From assembly GCF_018863195.1 (NCBI RefSeq), contig NZ_JAHKRT010000006.1:186001-250000 (forward strand): 64,000 nt of DNA. The letters are read 5' to 3'. Of the stretch, positions 41,064-50,548 are shown one piece after another (the first letter of the stretch is position 1; every line of letters starts with the position of its first letter). This DNA comes from Sphingomonas quercus (GTDB lineage: Bacteria > Pseudomonadota > Alphaproteobacteria > Sphingomonadales > Sphingomonadaceae). Below the pieces are notes generated by a model. The model did no database searches. It was not told where the DNA came from and was given only the letters and a program-made list of their open reading frames with translations. A program made the position numbers and the translations under genes.

Positions 41064-44000
41064 TCGGCCGGCACCTCGCGCACCGCGGCCGCGCCATGGG
41101 GCGGGTTGCTCCGGTCACTGCCATGCTTGCTGCCGAACCAGCGGCGGACCAGCACGAAGAACAGGGGGACGAAGAAGATCGCGAGCGCCGTCGCCGTGAT
41201 CATGCCGCCGAGCACCGACGTGCCGATGGCGACACGGCTCTTGGCGCCGGCGCCGGTCGAAACCGCGAGCGGCAGCACGCCGAAGATGAAGGCGAAGCTG
41301 GTCATCAGGATCGGACGCAGGCGCAGCCGCGCCGCCTCCAGCGCAGCCTCGAGCGGCGTGCTGCCGCGCTTCTCCGCCTGTTCGGCGAATTCGACGATGA
41401 GGATCGCATTCTTGGCGGACAGGCCCATGGTGGTGAGCAGGCCGACCTGGAAATACACGTCGTTCTCGATGCCGCGCAGCGCCACCGCCACCGCCGCGCC
41501 GAGCAGGCCGAGCGGGATCACCATCATCACCGAGAAGGGGATCGACCAGCTTTCGTACAGCGCGGCGAGACACAGGAACACCACCAGCATCGACAGCGCA
41601 TAGAGCAACGGCGCCTGATTGCCGGCGGCGCGCTCCTGATAGGACAGGCCCGACCAGGCGATCGAGGTACCCGGCTGTTCCGCGGCAAGCTCCGCGATGC
41701 GCTTCATCGCGTCGCCCGAGCTGCGGCCTTCCGGCGCCTGGCCCTGGATGGAATAGTTGGCGACGCCGTTGAAACGGTTGAGGTTCGAGGCGGCGACACC
41801 CCATTTGGTGGTGGCGAAGGCCGAGAACGGCGCCATCTGCCCATTGGACGAACGGACATACCAGTTGCCGAGGTCTTCCGGGCGGCTGCGATAGGGCGCG
41901 TCGCCCTGGATATAGACGCGCTTCACCCGGCCGCGATCGACGAAGTCATTGACGTAGTTGCCGCCCCAGGCCGCGGACAGGGTGGAATCCACCTGCGTCT
42001 GCGACAGGCCGAGAGCGCCGATCTTCTCCTGATCCTCGACCACTTCCAGCGTCGGGCTGTCGTCCAGGCCCTGGAAGCGGACATTGGCGAGCGCCGGATC
42101 ATTCTCCGCCGCCGCGATCAGCGCGTCACGACGCGCCTTGAACTCGGCACGCGACAAGCCGCCGGTGTTGAGCAGCTCCATGGAGAAGCCGGAGGACTGG
42201 CCGAGGCCGCGCACCGGCGCCGGGTTCAGCGCGAAGAAGCGCACGTCGCGCATCTGCCGGCTGAGCGCGCGGTTGGCGCGCTGCGTGATCCCCTGCACCG
42301 AATTGGCGAAGCCGGGCCGCTCGTCCCACGGCTGGAAGGCGATGAAGCCGCGACCGGTATTCTGGCCGTTGCCGCCCGCGCCCGTGCCGGTGATCGCGAA
42401 GATGATCGGGACGTTCTTCGGCTCGTTCTTCTGGAACCACTTCTCGATGGTGTAGACCGCCTGCAGCGTGCGCGGCTGGGTGGCGCCGGGCGGCAGCGTA
42501 TAGTTGATCTGGGCGGTGCCCTGATCCTCGACCGGCAGGAAGCTGGTCGGCAGGCGCAGGAACACCACCGCAAGCGCGACCACGAGCAGGCCATAGACCA
42601 GCATTGCCAGCCCGCCGCGCGTGATCACCTTGCGCACCGTTTCCGTGTAACGATCGGCGGTGCGGTTGAACCAGTTGTTGAACTTGTCGCCATAGCGATG
42701 GAGGTAGCGGACCATCGGATTCTCATCCGCATGGCCATGCTCGCGACGCTTCAGCATGGAGGCGGCCAGCGCCGGCGACAGGATCAGCGCGACGAGCACC
42801 GACAGCACCATCGAGGAGACGATGGTGATCGAGAACTGGCGATAGATGACGCCGGTCGAGCCGCCGAAAAAGGCCATCGGCAGGAACACCGCCGACAACA
42901 CCAGCGCAATGGCGATCAGCGCGATGTTGATCTCTTCCATCGACTTGATGGTCGCCTCGCGCGGGGTGATGTCGGGCTCTTCCTCCATCACGCGCTCGAC
43001 ATTCTCGACGACGACGATCGCGTCGTCGACGAGCAGGCCGATTGCCAGCACCATGCCGAACAAGGTGAGAGTGTTGATCGAATAACCGAAGATCGCCAGC
43101 ACGCCGAACGTGCCGAGCAGCACCACCGGCACCGCGATCGCCGGGATCAACGTCGCCCGCCAGCTCTGCAGGAACACGAACATGACGATGACGACGAGGA
43201 TGATCGCCTCGAACAGCGTCTTCACCACCTCTTCGATCGACAGCTTGATGAAAGCGGTCGTGTCCTGCGGAAAGGCGTATTTGAGGCCCGGCGGGAAACC
43301 CTTGGCGCGCTCGACGATGAACGAGCGGACAAGCTCGGCGGTGCGCATCGCGTCGGCGTTGGGCGCGAGGTTGATGGCGATGCCGGTGCCGGGATGGCCG
43401 TTGAGGCGGCTCACCGTGCCGGCATTTTCCGGCGCCAGTTCAACCCGCGCAATGTCCTTCAGCAGTACCTTGGAGCCGTCGGACTGGGTCTTGACGATGA
43501 TCTGCCGGAACTGGTCCGGCGTGCTGAGACGCGAGCGCGCCGTGACGATCGCGGTCAGGCTCTGCCCCGGGACGGCCGGAAGATCGCCGAGCGAACCGGC
43601 CGCGACCTGGGTGTTCTGCGCCTGGATGGCCTGGCGGACATCGTCCGGGATCAGGCTGTACGAGGCGAGCTTGAAGGGATCGAGCCAGATCCGCATCGCG
43701 TAGGACGAGCCGAACACGTTGACGTCGCCGACGCCCTCGAGGCGGCCGATGGCGTCCTGCAGATTGGTGGCGAGGAAATCGCTGACGTCGCCGCTCGCCA
43801 TGCGATCGGTCTCGTCATAGATCGCGATCACCATCAGGAAGTCCGGGTTGGACTTGGTGACGGTGAGGCCGCGCTGCTGCACCTGCTGCGGCAGGCGGGA
43901 CAGGGCCTGCTGGACCTTGTTCTGCACCTGCACCTGGGCGATGTCCGGATCGACGCCCTTTTCGAACGTGCAGGTGATGCCTACCGAGCCCGAGGAACTC

Positions 44001-44248
44001 GAGCTCGAGGTGAAGTAGAGCAGCCCGTCAATGCCGGTGAGCTGCTGCTCGATGATCTGGGTGACGCTGGATTCCACCGTCTCGGCATTGGCGCCCGGAT
44101 AGCTGGCGCGGATGTTCACCGATGGCGGCGCGATGTCGGGATATTGCTCGATCGGCAGCGACACGATCGCGCCGATGCCGAACAGCATGATGATGATCGC
44201 GATCACCCAGGCGAAAATCGGGCGATCGATGAAGATTTTCGAGATCAT
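41060..44248 (-). CDS. RND multidrug efflux pump (AcrB/MexB family)
   Basis: A 1062-residue inner-membrane proton-driven pump of the HAE1 type: MISKIFIDRPIFAWVIAIIIML at the start, two large periplasmic loops, and twelve membrane segments. TM4 has GLLVDDAIVVVENVERVM with the proton-relay aspartates, and FGGSTGVIYRQFSITI follows. It exports dyes, drugs or detergents. It starts six bases after the adaptor stop. The substrate range cannot be read from sequence. Confidence 0.97.
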   Translation of the reverse strand: MISKIFIDRPIFAWVIAIIIMLFGIGAIVSLPIEQYPDIAPPSVNIRASYPGANAETVESSVTQIIEQQLTGIDGLLYFTSSSSSSGSVGITCTFEKGVDPDIAQVQVQNKVQQALSRLPQQVQQRGLTVTKSNPDFLMVIAIYDETDRMASGDVSDFLATNLQDAIGRLEGVGDVNVFGSSYAMRIWLDPFKLASYSLIPDDVRQAIQAQNTQVAAGSLGDLPAVPGQSLTAIVTARSRLSTPDQFRQIIVKTQSDGSKVLLKDIARVELAPENAGTVSRLNGHPGTGIAINLAPNADAMRTAELVRSFIVERAKGFPPGLKYAFPQDTTAFIKLSIEEVVKTLFEAIILVVIVMFVFLQSWRATLIPAIAVPVVLLGTFGVLAIFGYSINTLTLFGMVLAIGLLVDDAIVVVENVERVMEEEPDITPREATIKSMEEINIALIAIALVLSAVFLPMAFFGGSTGVIYRQFSITIVSSMVLSVLVALILSPALAASMLKRREHGHADENPMVRYLHRYGDKFNNWFNRTADRYTETVRKVITRGGLAMLVYGLLVVALAVVFLRLPTSFLPVEDQGTAQINYTLPPGATQPRTLQAVYTIEKWFQKNEPKNVPIIFAITGTGAGGNGQNTGRGFIAFQPWDERPGFANSVQGITQRANRALSRQMRDVRFFALNPAPVRGLGQSSGFSMELLNTGGLSRAEFKARRDALIAAAENDPALANVRFQGLDDSPTLEVVEDQEKIGALGLSQTQVDSTLSAAWGGNYVNDFVDRGRVKRVYIQGDAPYRSRPEDLGNWYVRSSNGQMAPFSAFATTKWGVAASNLNRFNGVANYSIQGQAPEGRSSGDAMKRIAELAAEQPGTSIAWSGLSYQERAAGNQAPLLYALSMLVVFLCLAALYESWSIPFSVMMVIPLGLLGAAVAVALRGIENDVYFQVGLLTTMGLSAKNAILIVEFAEQAEKRGSTPLEAALEAARLRLRPILMTSFAFIFGVLPLAVSTGAGAKSRVAIGTSVLGGMITATALAIFFVPLFFVLVRRWFGSKHGSDRSNPPHGAAAVREVPAE

Positions 44249-44254
44249 GGCGGA

Positions 44255-45541
44255 TCAGCCCGCCGATCCGCCGGCGCGCTGGCCCCCGCCGCGATTGCCG
44301 CCGGCGCCATTGCCGGCGTCGCCGGCTCCCTGACGGCGGGGCGGCAGCGGCGGCGCGCCGGCCGGCACCGGACGGATCTTCGTTTCCGGCTGGATATTGA
44401 GCAGCCCCTCGACGATCACCTTGTCGCCGGGCTTCACGCCCGAGGTGGCGAGCCACTTGTCGCCAACCGTCTGCGTGACGGTGATCGGCTGCAGCTTCGC
44501 CTTGTTGTCGGGGCCGACCAGCATCACCGTGGCGCTGCCGCGCGGATCGCGCGCCACGCCCGCCTGCGGCACCAGGATCGCCTCGGTGGCGGTGGCCTGG
44601 CTCATATGCGCGCGAACGAACATGCCCGGCAGCAGCACGCCCTGCGGATTGGGGAAGCGGGCGCGCAGCGTCACCGTGCCGGTGGCCGGATCGACCAGCG
44701 CCTCGGCGAATTCGACATGGCCGGTGGGGCCATAGGCGCTGCCGTCTTCCAGCGTCAGCTTGACGTCGGCCGAGGAGCGGGTGAGGCCGTCGCGGCTCAG
44801 GGCGCGGCGCAGCGCCAGCAGGTCGGCGGCCGATTGCTGGATATCGACGAACATCGGATCGAGCCGTTGGATGCTCGTCATCGCCGTCGTCTGGCCGTTG
44901 GTGACGAGCGCGCCGGTGGTGACCAGCGAGCGGCCGACCCGGCCGGTGATCGGCGCCGGCACGCGCGTGAAACGCAGGTTGACATTGGCGGTGTCGAGCT
45001 GGGCCTGAGCCTGCTGCACCTGCGCGGCGGCCTGCTGCGCGGCGGCCTCCGCATCGGTATAGTCCTGCTGGGCGACCGCCTCCATCTCGACCAGCGGCTT
45101 GTAGCGATCGGCGCGGGCGCGCGCGGCCGACGCGGCGGCGCGGGCATTGGCGAGATTGGCCTTTGCCTGGGAAACGGCGGCCTCATAGAGGCTGGGATCG
45201 ATCTGGTAGAGGGTCTGGCCCTGCTTGACGATCGAACCTTCCTCGAACAGCCGCGCCTTGATCACGCCCGATACCTGCGGACGCACGTCCGAGCTTTCGA
45301 AGGCGCTGGTACGGCCGGACAGCTCGATCGGCAGCGCGACGCTCTCGCGCTTCAACACCACGTATCCCGCCTCCGGCGTGCCGACAAAGGCGCCGCGACG
45401 CCCGCCGCCATTGCGTCCGCCGCCGCCACCGCCACCGCCGGCGCCGTCCTGCTGTTGCTGGGCGCCGCATGCGGCGAGCGCCAGCAGGAGCGCAAGCGTG
45501 GTGCAGCGCAGCGCGGAGCCAAGGTGCTGATGGGGCGTCAT
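44255..45541 (-). CDS. RND efflux periplasmic adaptor (MexA/AcrA family)
   Basis: A 428-residue membrane-fusion protein. The lipobox LALAACG gives a lipid anchor. A Gly-rich low-complexity stretch (residues about 30-50) follows, then the lipoyl halves, a helical hairpin (about residues 115-190), a beta-barrel domain and a Gly/Asn-rich end. It links the pump with the outer-membrane channel. The operon is adaptor, pump, channel; the HxlR gene lies 186 bases upstream on the same strand. Confidence 0.95.
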   Translation of the reverse strand: MTPHQHLGSALRCTTLALLLALAACGAQQQQDGAGGGGGGGGRNGGGRRGAFVGTPEAGYVVLKRESVALPIELSGRTSAFESSDVRPQVSGVIKARLFEEGSIVKQGQTLYQIDPSLYEAAVSQAKANLANARAAASAARARADRYKPLVEMEAVAQQDYTDAEAAAQQAAAQVQQAQAQLDTANVNLRFTRVPAPITGRVGRSLVTTGALVTNGQTTAMTSIQRLDPMFVDIQQSAADLLALRRALSRDGLTRSSADVKLTLEDGSAYGPTGHVEFAEALVDPATGTVTLRARFPNPQGVLLPGMFVRAHMSQATATEAILVPQAGVARDPRGSATVMLVGPDNKAKLQPITVTQTVGDKWLATSGVKPGDKVIVEGLLNIQPETKIRPVPAGAPPLPPRRQGAGDAGNGAGGNRGGGQRAGGSAG

Positions 45542-45727
45542 ATGCCCGCCGGGCTAGGTGGCGCGCGATCCTGAGTCAATTGGCGCCGGAGGCACAACGG
45601 GCAGGAAAATGGTTTCAACTTTGACATGCTTGCGCCCCCTGTTTCACGACCGAAACGCGGACCCCCGGCCAGGCCCGTCCGCGACATTATGTTGCGGCGC
45701 CAAGCGGGCCAGCGCGCGGCGGTGACG

Positions 45728-46204
45728 CTAATCCCGGGCGGTGGGCGCCGCAGCATCGGGCTGCATCCAGCGCAGGTCGGCGAGGCCGAGACGGCGACCG
45801 TCCGCGGCGCGCACCTCGATCGGCGCGAGCGGGCGCCCGTCGCGCGCATCGACCAACACCGCGCAGGCCGGCCCCTGCGCATTCCAGCGCTCCCCCCATT
45901 GGCGCAGCGCGACCAGCGTCGGCAACAGCGCCTCGCCCTTTTCGGTCAGCCGGTATTCCACCTTGCGGCGATCGTCCGCGCAGGGTGTGCGCGCGAGGAT
46001 GCCATGCTTGACCAGCCGGGCGAGGCGGTTGGCGAGGATGTTGCGGGCGATGCCGAGCGTGCTCTGGAATTGCTCGAAGTGGCACAGGCCGTTGAACGCG
46101 GCGCGCAGGATCAGGAAGGACCAGCGCTCCCCCATCGCCTCCAGCGCCACGGGCAGCGAACAGTTGACGACGGCGTCGCGCAGGGGATCGACAGGTTCGG
46201 GCAC
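45728..46204 (-). CDS. HxlR-family transcriptional regulator
   Basis: A 158-residue winged-helix protein: CSLPVALEAMGERWSFLILRAAFNGLCHFEQFQSTLGIARNILANRLARL is the HxlR HTH core. The last about 50 residues form an extra tail. Start is GTG at 46204. Its place directly before the RND operon suggests that it represses efflux, but such regulators often control neighbouring oxidoreductases too. Upstream 163 bases are shared with the divergent rsh gene. Confidence 0.92.
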   Translation of the reverse strand: MPEPVDPLRDAVVNCSLPVALEAMGERWSFLILRAAFNGLCHFEQFQSTLGIARNILANRLARLVKHGILARTPCADDRRKVEYRLTEKGEALLPTLVALRQWGERWNAQGPACAVLVDARDGRPLAPIEVRAADGRRLGLADLRWMQPDAAAPTARD

Positions 46205-46367
46205 CCGATCGCGGTACGCCTTTTTACGCGACTGTTCAAAGCCCCTGCCGGGGCCGCCGCCGCCGCCGCCCGCCGATGCGGCGCCATGAGCGGAAAGCGC
46301 GAAAACTGTTGCGCAATTGGCACGTCATGGGGTTGCGCGCGCGTGCGCCCAAGCCCCATGTAAAGCT

Positions 46368-48497
46368 GTGCTGAGGCAATATGAACTTGTCGAGCGGGTC
46401 CGCCGCTACGACCCCGACGCCGACGAGGCGCTGCTCAATCGCGCCTATGTGTTTTCGATGCAGGCGCATGGCAATCAGAAGCGCGCGTCGGGCGATCCCT
46501 ATTTCAGCCACCCGATCGAGGTGGCGGGCATCCTCACCGATCTGCGCCTTGACGACGAGACGATCGCCACCGCCATCCTCCACGACACGATCGAGGACAC
46601 CGTCGCCACCCACGAGCAGATCGAGAAGCTGTTCGGCCCCAATGTCGCGCGCCTGGTCGACGGCGTCACCAAGCTGTCCAAGATCGAGGCGCAAACCGAG
46701 AACGAGCGCGCCGCCGAGAACCTGCGCAAGTTCCTGCTGGCGATGTCCGACGACATCCGCGTGCTGCTCGTCAAGCTCGCTGACCGGCTGCACAATATGC
46801 GCACGCTCCATCACATTCCCAATCCGGAGAAGCGCCGCCGCATCGCCCGCGAGACGATGGATATCTATGCCCCGCTCGCCGAACGGATCGGCATGTACGA
46901 GTTCATGAAGGAGATGCAGACGCTCGCCTTCCGCGAGCTTGAACCCGAAGCCTATGAATCGATCACCCGCCGGCTGGAGCAGATGAAGGCCGGCGGCGAC
47001 CAGATCAGCCGCATCGCCAGCCATCTGCGCCTGCTGCTCGGCACCAACGGCATCACCGCCGAAGTGGCCGGCCGCGAGAAGCACCCCTATTCGATCTGGC
47101 GCAAGATGTCGGAACGGCACATCAGCTTCGAGCAGCTGTCCGACGTCATGGCCTTCCGCGTCATCGTCGAGGATGCCGCCGCCTGCTATCGCGCGCTGGG
47201 CATCATCCACCAGCGCTGGCCGATGGTGCCGGGCCGCTTCAAGGATTATATCTCGACGCCCAAGCGCAACGGCTACCAGTCGCTGCACACCACCGTCATC
47301 CACAACGACAATGCCCGCGTCGAGGTGCAGATCCGCAGCGAGGAGATGCACGCCCAGGCCGAATATGGCTTTGCCTCGCACTGGGCCTACAAGCAGGGCC
47401 GCGACCCCGACGCGGAGAGCAGCGGCCAGGCGCGCTGGATCCGCGACCTCGTCGAGATCCTCGATCATGCCGACAGCCCGGAGGAGCTGCTCGAACATAC
47501 CCGCATGGCGATGTATCAGGACAAGATCTTCGCCTTCACCCCCAAGGGCGAGCTGATCCAGCTGCCGAAGGGGGCGACGCCGGTGGATTTCGCCTATGCG
47601 CTCCACTCCCGGCTCGGCGACCAGACGGTCGGCGCCAAGATCAACGGCCGCGTCGTGCCGCTGCGCACCCAGATCCAGAATGGCGATCAGGTGCAGATAC
47701 TCAAATCCGCCGCCCAGCAACCGCAGCCCGGCTGGCTGAACTTCGTCGTCACCGGCAAGGCGCGCGCCGCGCTGCGCCGCTTCGTGCGCCAGAAGGAACG
47801 TGACGAGACCGTGGCGCTCGGCCGCAAATTCTTTGACGAGATCGTCGCCCGCCTCCCCGCCCCGCTCGGCGCCGAGGCGATCCCGCAGGCGCTGAAGCGC
47901 CTGTCGCTGGCGGACGAGACGGCGCTGATGATCGCCATTGCCCGCCAGACCATCGTCGACGCCGAGGTGATGGAGGCGCTGATGCCCGGCACCGGCGAGC
48001 GCGCCGACGCGCTGACCCGCGCCCGCCCGGCGCGCCATGCCATCTCGATCCGCGGGCTCACCCCTGGCGTCGCCTTCCACCTCGCCACCTGCTGCCACCC
48101 GCTCCCCGGCGACCGCATCGTCGGCCTGCGCCGACCGGGCGAAGGCGTCGACGTCCACACCATCGATTGCCCGACGCTGGCGCGCGCGCCCGACCTCGAC
48201 TGGGTGGACCTGTCCTGGGGAAAGACGGACGGGGCTACGGCGCAGCTCCACGTCATCGTCAAGAACGAGCCGGGATCGCTCGGCGCCGTCGCCGGCATCT
48301 TCGGCACCCACGGCGCGAACATCCTCAACCTGCTGCTCATCCATCGCGACACGGCGTTCCACACGTTCCGCGTCGACCTCGAGGTGCGCGACGTCCAGCA
48401 GCTGGAACGCATCCTCGCCGCGCTGAGGGCGGCGGACGCGGTCGCCTCGGCCGAGCGGGTGCGCATCGACGAGGTCGAGGAAGCGGCGGCGGCCTAG
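46368..48497 (+). CDS. rsh: Bifunctional (p)ppGpp synthetase/hydrolase (RelA/SpoT)
   Basis: A 709-residue stringent-response enzyme. The HD hydrolase domain has SHPIEVAGIL and LHDTIEDT; the synthetase has REKHPYSIWRKM and RFKDYISTPKRNGYQSLHTT; then a TGS domain (KGATPVDFAYALHSRLGDQ) and a C-terminal ACT domain. The start is GTG at 46368 (LRQYELVERVRRYDP), which matches sphingomonad homologues better than the upstream ATG. Alphaproteobacteria usually have this single RSH enzyme. Confidence 0.97.
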   Translation: MLRQYELVERVRRYDPDADEALLNRAYVFSMQAHGNQKRASGDPYFSHPIEVAGILTDLRLDDETIATAILHDTIEDTVATHEQIEKLFGPNVARLVDGVTKLSKIEAQTENERAAENLRKFLLAMSDDIRVLLVKLADRLHNMRTLHHIPNPEKRRRIARETMDIYAPLAERIGMYEFMKEMQTLAFRELEPEAYESITRRLEQMKAGGDQISRIASHLRLLLGTNGITAEVAGREKHPYSIWRKMSERHISFEQLSDVMAFRVIVEDAAACYRALGIIHQRWPMVPGRFKDYISTPKRNGYQSLHTTVIHNDNARVEVQIRSEEMHAQAEYGFASHWAYKQGRDPDAESSGQARWIRDLVEILDHADSPEELLEHTRMAMYQDKIFAFTPKGELIQLPKGATPVDFAYALHSRLGDQTVGAKINGRVVPLRTQIQNGDQVQILKSAAQQPQPGWLNFVVTGKARAALRRFVRQKERDETVALGRKFFDEIVARLPAPLGAEAIPQALKRLSLADETALMIAIARQTIVDAEVMEALMPGTGERADALTRARPARHAISIRGLTPGVAFHLATCCHPLPGDRIVGLRRPGEGVDVHTIDCPTLARAPDLDWVDLSWGKTDGATAQLHVIVKNEPGSLGAVAGIFGTHGANILNLLLIHRDTAFHTFRVDLEVRDVQQLERILAALRAADAVASAERVRIDEVEEAAAA

Positions 48498-48565
48498 GCT
48501 CCCCGCATTTCCCCGGTGATGCCCGGCCGGTCCGGAGTGAGCGGTGCGTCGACGGTGAAGCGGAT

Positions 48566-48925
48566 TCAGGCTGCGGCGGCAGGCAGGCCGCGCGGCAGCT
48601 GGTGGCGACCCTCGACGAGCGGCATCGCCTCCGCCCACAGCAGGTCAGCCTTGGTCAGCGCCCCATAAAGATGGGGGAACAGCGCCCCGCCGCGCGACAC
48701 CTCCCAGCGAATCGCCTCGCCAAGTGCGGCGATGTCCACCGCGGCGACGATCAGCCCATCCTGCCCGGCAAAGTGCTTCGCTGCCGTCTCGCCGAGCTGG
48801 GCGGCGGTGGAGAGGTGGATATAGCCGTCGGCGAGATCGACCGGCGCCCCCGCGAAGCGCCCGTCGAGATCCAGCGCCCGCCACTGATCGGCGGTGAGTA
48901 TCTTGTAGGCGACGGCGTCGCTCAT
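48566..48925 (-). CDS. DUF952 family protein
   Basis: A 119-residue protein of DUF952: YKILTADQWRALDLDGRFAGAPVDLADGYIHLSTAAQL is the family hallmark. The family folds like a small ADP-ribosyltransferase-related barrel, but no reaction is agreed. It overlaps the end of the PPIase gene as ATGA, so it is cotranslated. Confidence 0.9.
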   Translation of the reverse strand: MSDAVAYKILTADQWRALDLDGRFAGAPVDLADGYIHLSTAAQLGETAAKHFAGQDGLIVAAVDIAALGEAIRWEVSRGGALFPHLYGALTKADLLWAEAMPLVEGRHQLPRGLPAAAA

Positions 48926-49791
48926 CGCACCGCCCTCACCGGCACCGGCACGTTGCAGATATCGACGCCACCGGCCGGCACCGCGAAGAAGCCGTCATGG
49001 CGGTTGGCGCGCAACCGCACATAATCGGCGAAGGCCGGCGCGGCGCTGTCCATCACCTCGAAGGCAGGACGCGCGGCGGCCGGCATGTCGCTGGCCAGCC
49101 GCACGCTGATGATCGGCAGCCGCTCGCCCGGCGTTCGATAAAGGCCAAGGTCGCCCGTGCCGCGCGGCAACGCCGACAGCGCCTCCATGCCGGCGACGAT
49201 GCGGCCGACCAGCGCGATGTTGCGATCGAGCTGGCGCGGCGCATGGCCGATGACGGTGTAGAGCGCCGAGCCGCTCCCCGTATCCGGCGCCGGATCGCGG
49301 GCGACGCCGACCATCGCGTAGCAATGAGTGAGGCTGGCCCGCCCGTCGCGCACCGCCACCGGCCATCCTTCGACAAAGCCGGTACGCGGCGCATAGGCGT
49401 CCGGCGCATCCAGCGGACGGATCGCCAGGCCCTGTGCGTCGCGCTCATATTCGGCGGGCGGACGGGCGGCGACGCCGCCCGGCAGCGGTTTCTTGTCGGT
49501 AGGATCGCCCCATTGCACGACATAATTGTCCTGCACGCGATAGACGCTCTCGCCATCCCACCAGCGGGCGCGGGCGAGTGCGCGGATATTGGCGACATGG
49601 GCCGGCGCGAAGCCGGGCGCCAGCTGGATCACCACCCGCGCCCCGCCCATGAGCTCGATCACCAGCAGCGCGTCGTCGGCGATCCGCGTCCAGGCGCTGG
49701 CCGGCGCGGCGGCGATCACGTCATTGGGGGTGATGGGTGGCGCGGGCGCGGTGACGGCCTGGAATGCGAGAAAAGCGAGGGCGGCATGCAT
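48922..49791 (-). CDS. Cyclophilin-type peptidyl-prolyl isomerase, secreted
   Basis: A 289-residue protein with a signal peptide (about residues 1-18) and a cyclophilin-like domain: [66 protein letters not shown]. It probably helps fold proteins in the periplasm. The C-terminal 60 residues are extra. The start [10 protein letters not shown] at 49791 is preferred to the ATG at 49881, because it begins the signal. The ATGA overlap couples it to DUF952. Confidence 0.9.
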   Translation of the reverse strand: MHAALAFLAFQAVTAPAPPITPNDVIAAAPASAWTRIADDALLVIELMGGARVVIQLAPGFAPAHVANIRALARARWWDGESVYRVQDNYVVQWGDPTDKKPLPGGVAARPPAEYERDAQGLAIRPLDAPDAYAPRTGFVEGWPVAVRDGRASLTHCYAMVGVARDPAPDTGSGSALYTVIGHAPRQLDRNIALVGRIVAGMEALSALPRGTGDLGLYRTPGERLPIISVRLASDMPAAARPAFEVMDSAAPAFADYVRLRANRHDGFFAVPAGGVDICNVPVPVRAVR

Positions 49792-49851
49792 GGGATATGA
49801 GCATGGCAGGTTGCATGGCGGCGCGCCACCCGCTAGGTGCCCCGACCTTAC

Positions 49852-49942
49852 GGAGCGGTGGCCGAGTGGTCGAAGGCGCACGCCTGGAAAGTGTGTAGGG
49901 GTTAACAGCCCCTCGAGGGTTCGAATCCCTCCCGCTCCGCCA
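49852..49942 (+). tRNA. tRNA-Ser (anticodon GGA)
   Basis: The cloverleaf can be drawn: acceptor stem GGAGCGG with CCGCTCC, D arm, anticodon loop CTGGAAAG with anticodon GGA, a long variable arm (GGGGTTAACAGCCCC), and the T arm GAGGGTTCGAATCCCTC. Discriminator G is followed by encoded CCA at 49940-49942. The long variable arm is typical of tRNA-Ser. tRNA-Ser 3' ends are common integration sites, and an accessory region follows. Confidence 0.97.
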
Positions 49943-50548
49943 GAACCTTCTGATTTTCCGTCAATTTGAGAAAATCAGCGCTCCCTGCCCACTTTCATGC
50001 CCACTTGCGGCAAGGCTTTAAGCGCTCGCCGGCGGACGAGCACGGCCACTCAAGCAGCTATTGCCCATTTGGGAGCGCCCTGACGCGTCCCAGCCTGAGC
50101 TAAAGGGCGAGCCCGGGCAACGGCACCTGGCAGCACGACAGGGTTGGTGGCTGCACCGGCATGGCGCTGGTGCTATCCACACAGCCGAGGAATATCATGT
50201 CCGGCCAGCCCCCTTGAGGGCTCGGCGTCCGGCCCCGTGCACGTGACGCGGCGCGTGGCGATCCACATGGGCGCTGAGCAATATCGTGATCCGCATCATG
50301 GGCGCACCGCCACATGTGCTGAGCCCCCCACTGGCAGCAGGGCGCTTGGCGCCGTCCCGATTCTCGCATCATGAAGCTGAAGGTCTGCATCCATGGATGA
50401 CAAGGAACGGAATAGCTTTGCCCGCAGTCGAGCTCGCGCAGCCGAGCTGGACGGGCGCGCGTCAGCCATATCCATGTCCTCGGCGACACGCTTGAACTCC
50501 TCGCGCTTGCCGGCGTGCTTCGCGAAGCGGACCACCGCTGAAACCGGT
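49943..50548. other. 606-base gap after tRNA-Ser without a clear gene
   Basis: Beyond the tRNA an AT-rich 9-bp inverted repeat (49950-49958 with 49970-49978) may end the tRNA transcript. The rest gives only short readings in all frames, none with a recognised domain. One reverse-strand reading of about 24 residues near 49986-50055 contains ALKALPQVGMKVGRER, and a 79-residue reverse reading at 50296-50535 begins MVRFAKHAGKREEFKRV; both may be scraps of decayed genes. The region could be the edge of an inserted element. Confidence 0.45.

Noticed and set aside
45421-45460. Run of GCC/GCCGCC-like triplets in the efflux adaptor
   Set aside because: It is a short Gly-rich coding stretch in the adaptor and not a CRISPR or tandem repeat array; no spaced repeats are present anywhere in the window.
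41096-45574. Very long forward reading frame (1492 residues) over the efflux operon
   Set aside because: It is a shadow of the adaptor and pump genes on the other strand, and its composition (His/Arg/Gly rich) is that of antisense GC-rich sequence.
49986-50055. Integrase remnant beside tRNA-Ser
   Set aside because: The 24-residue reading ALKALPQVGMKVGRER has no catalytic R-H-R-Y residues, so it cannot be called an integrase.
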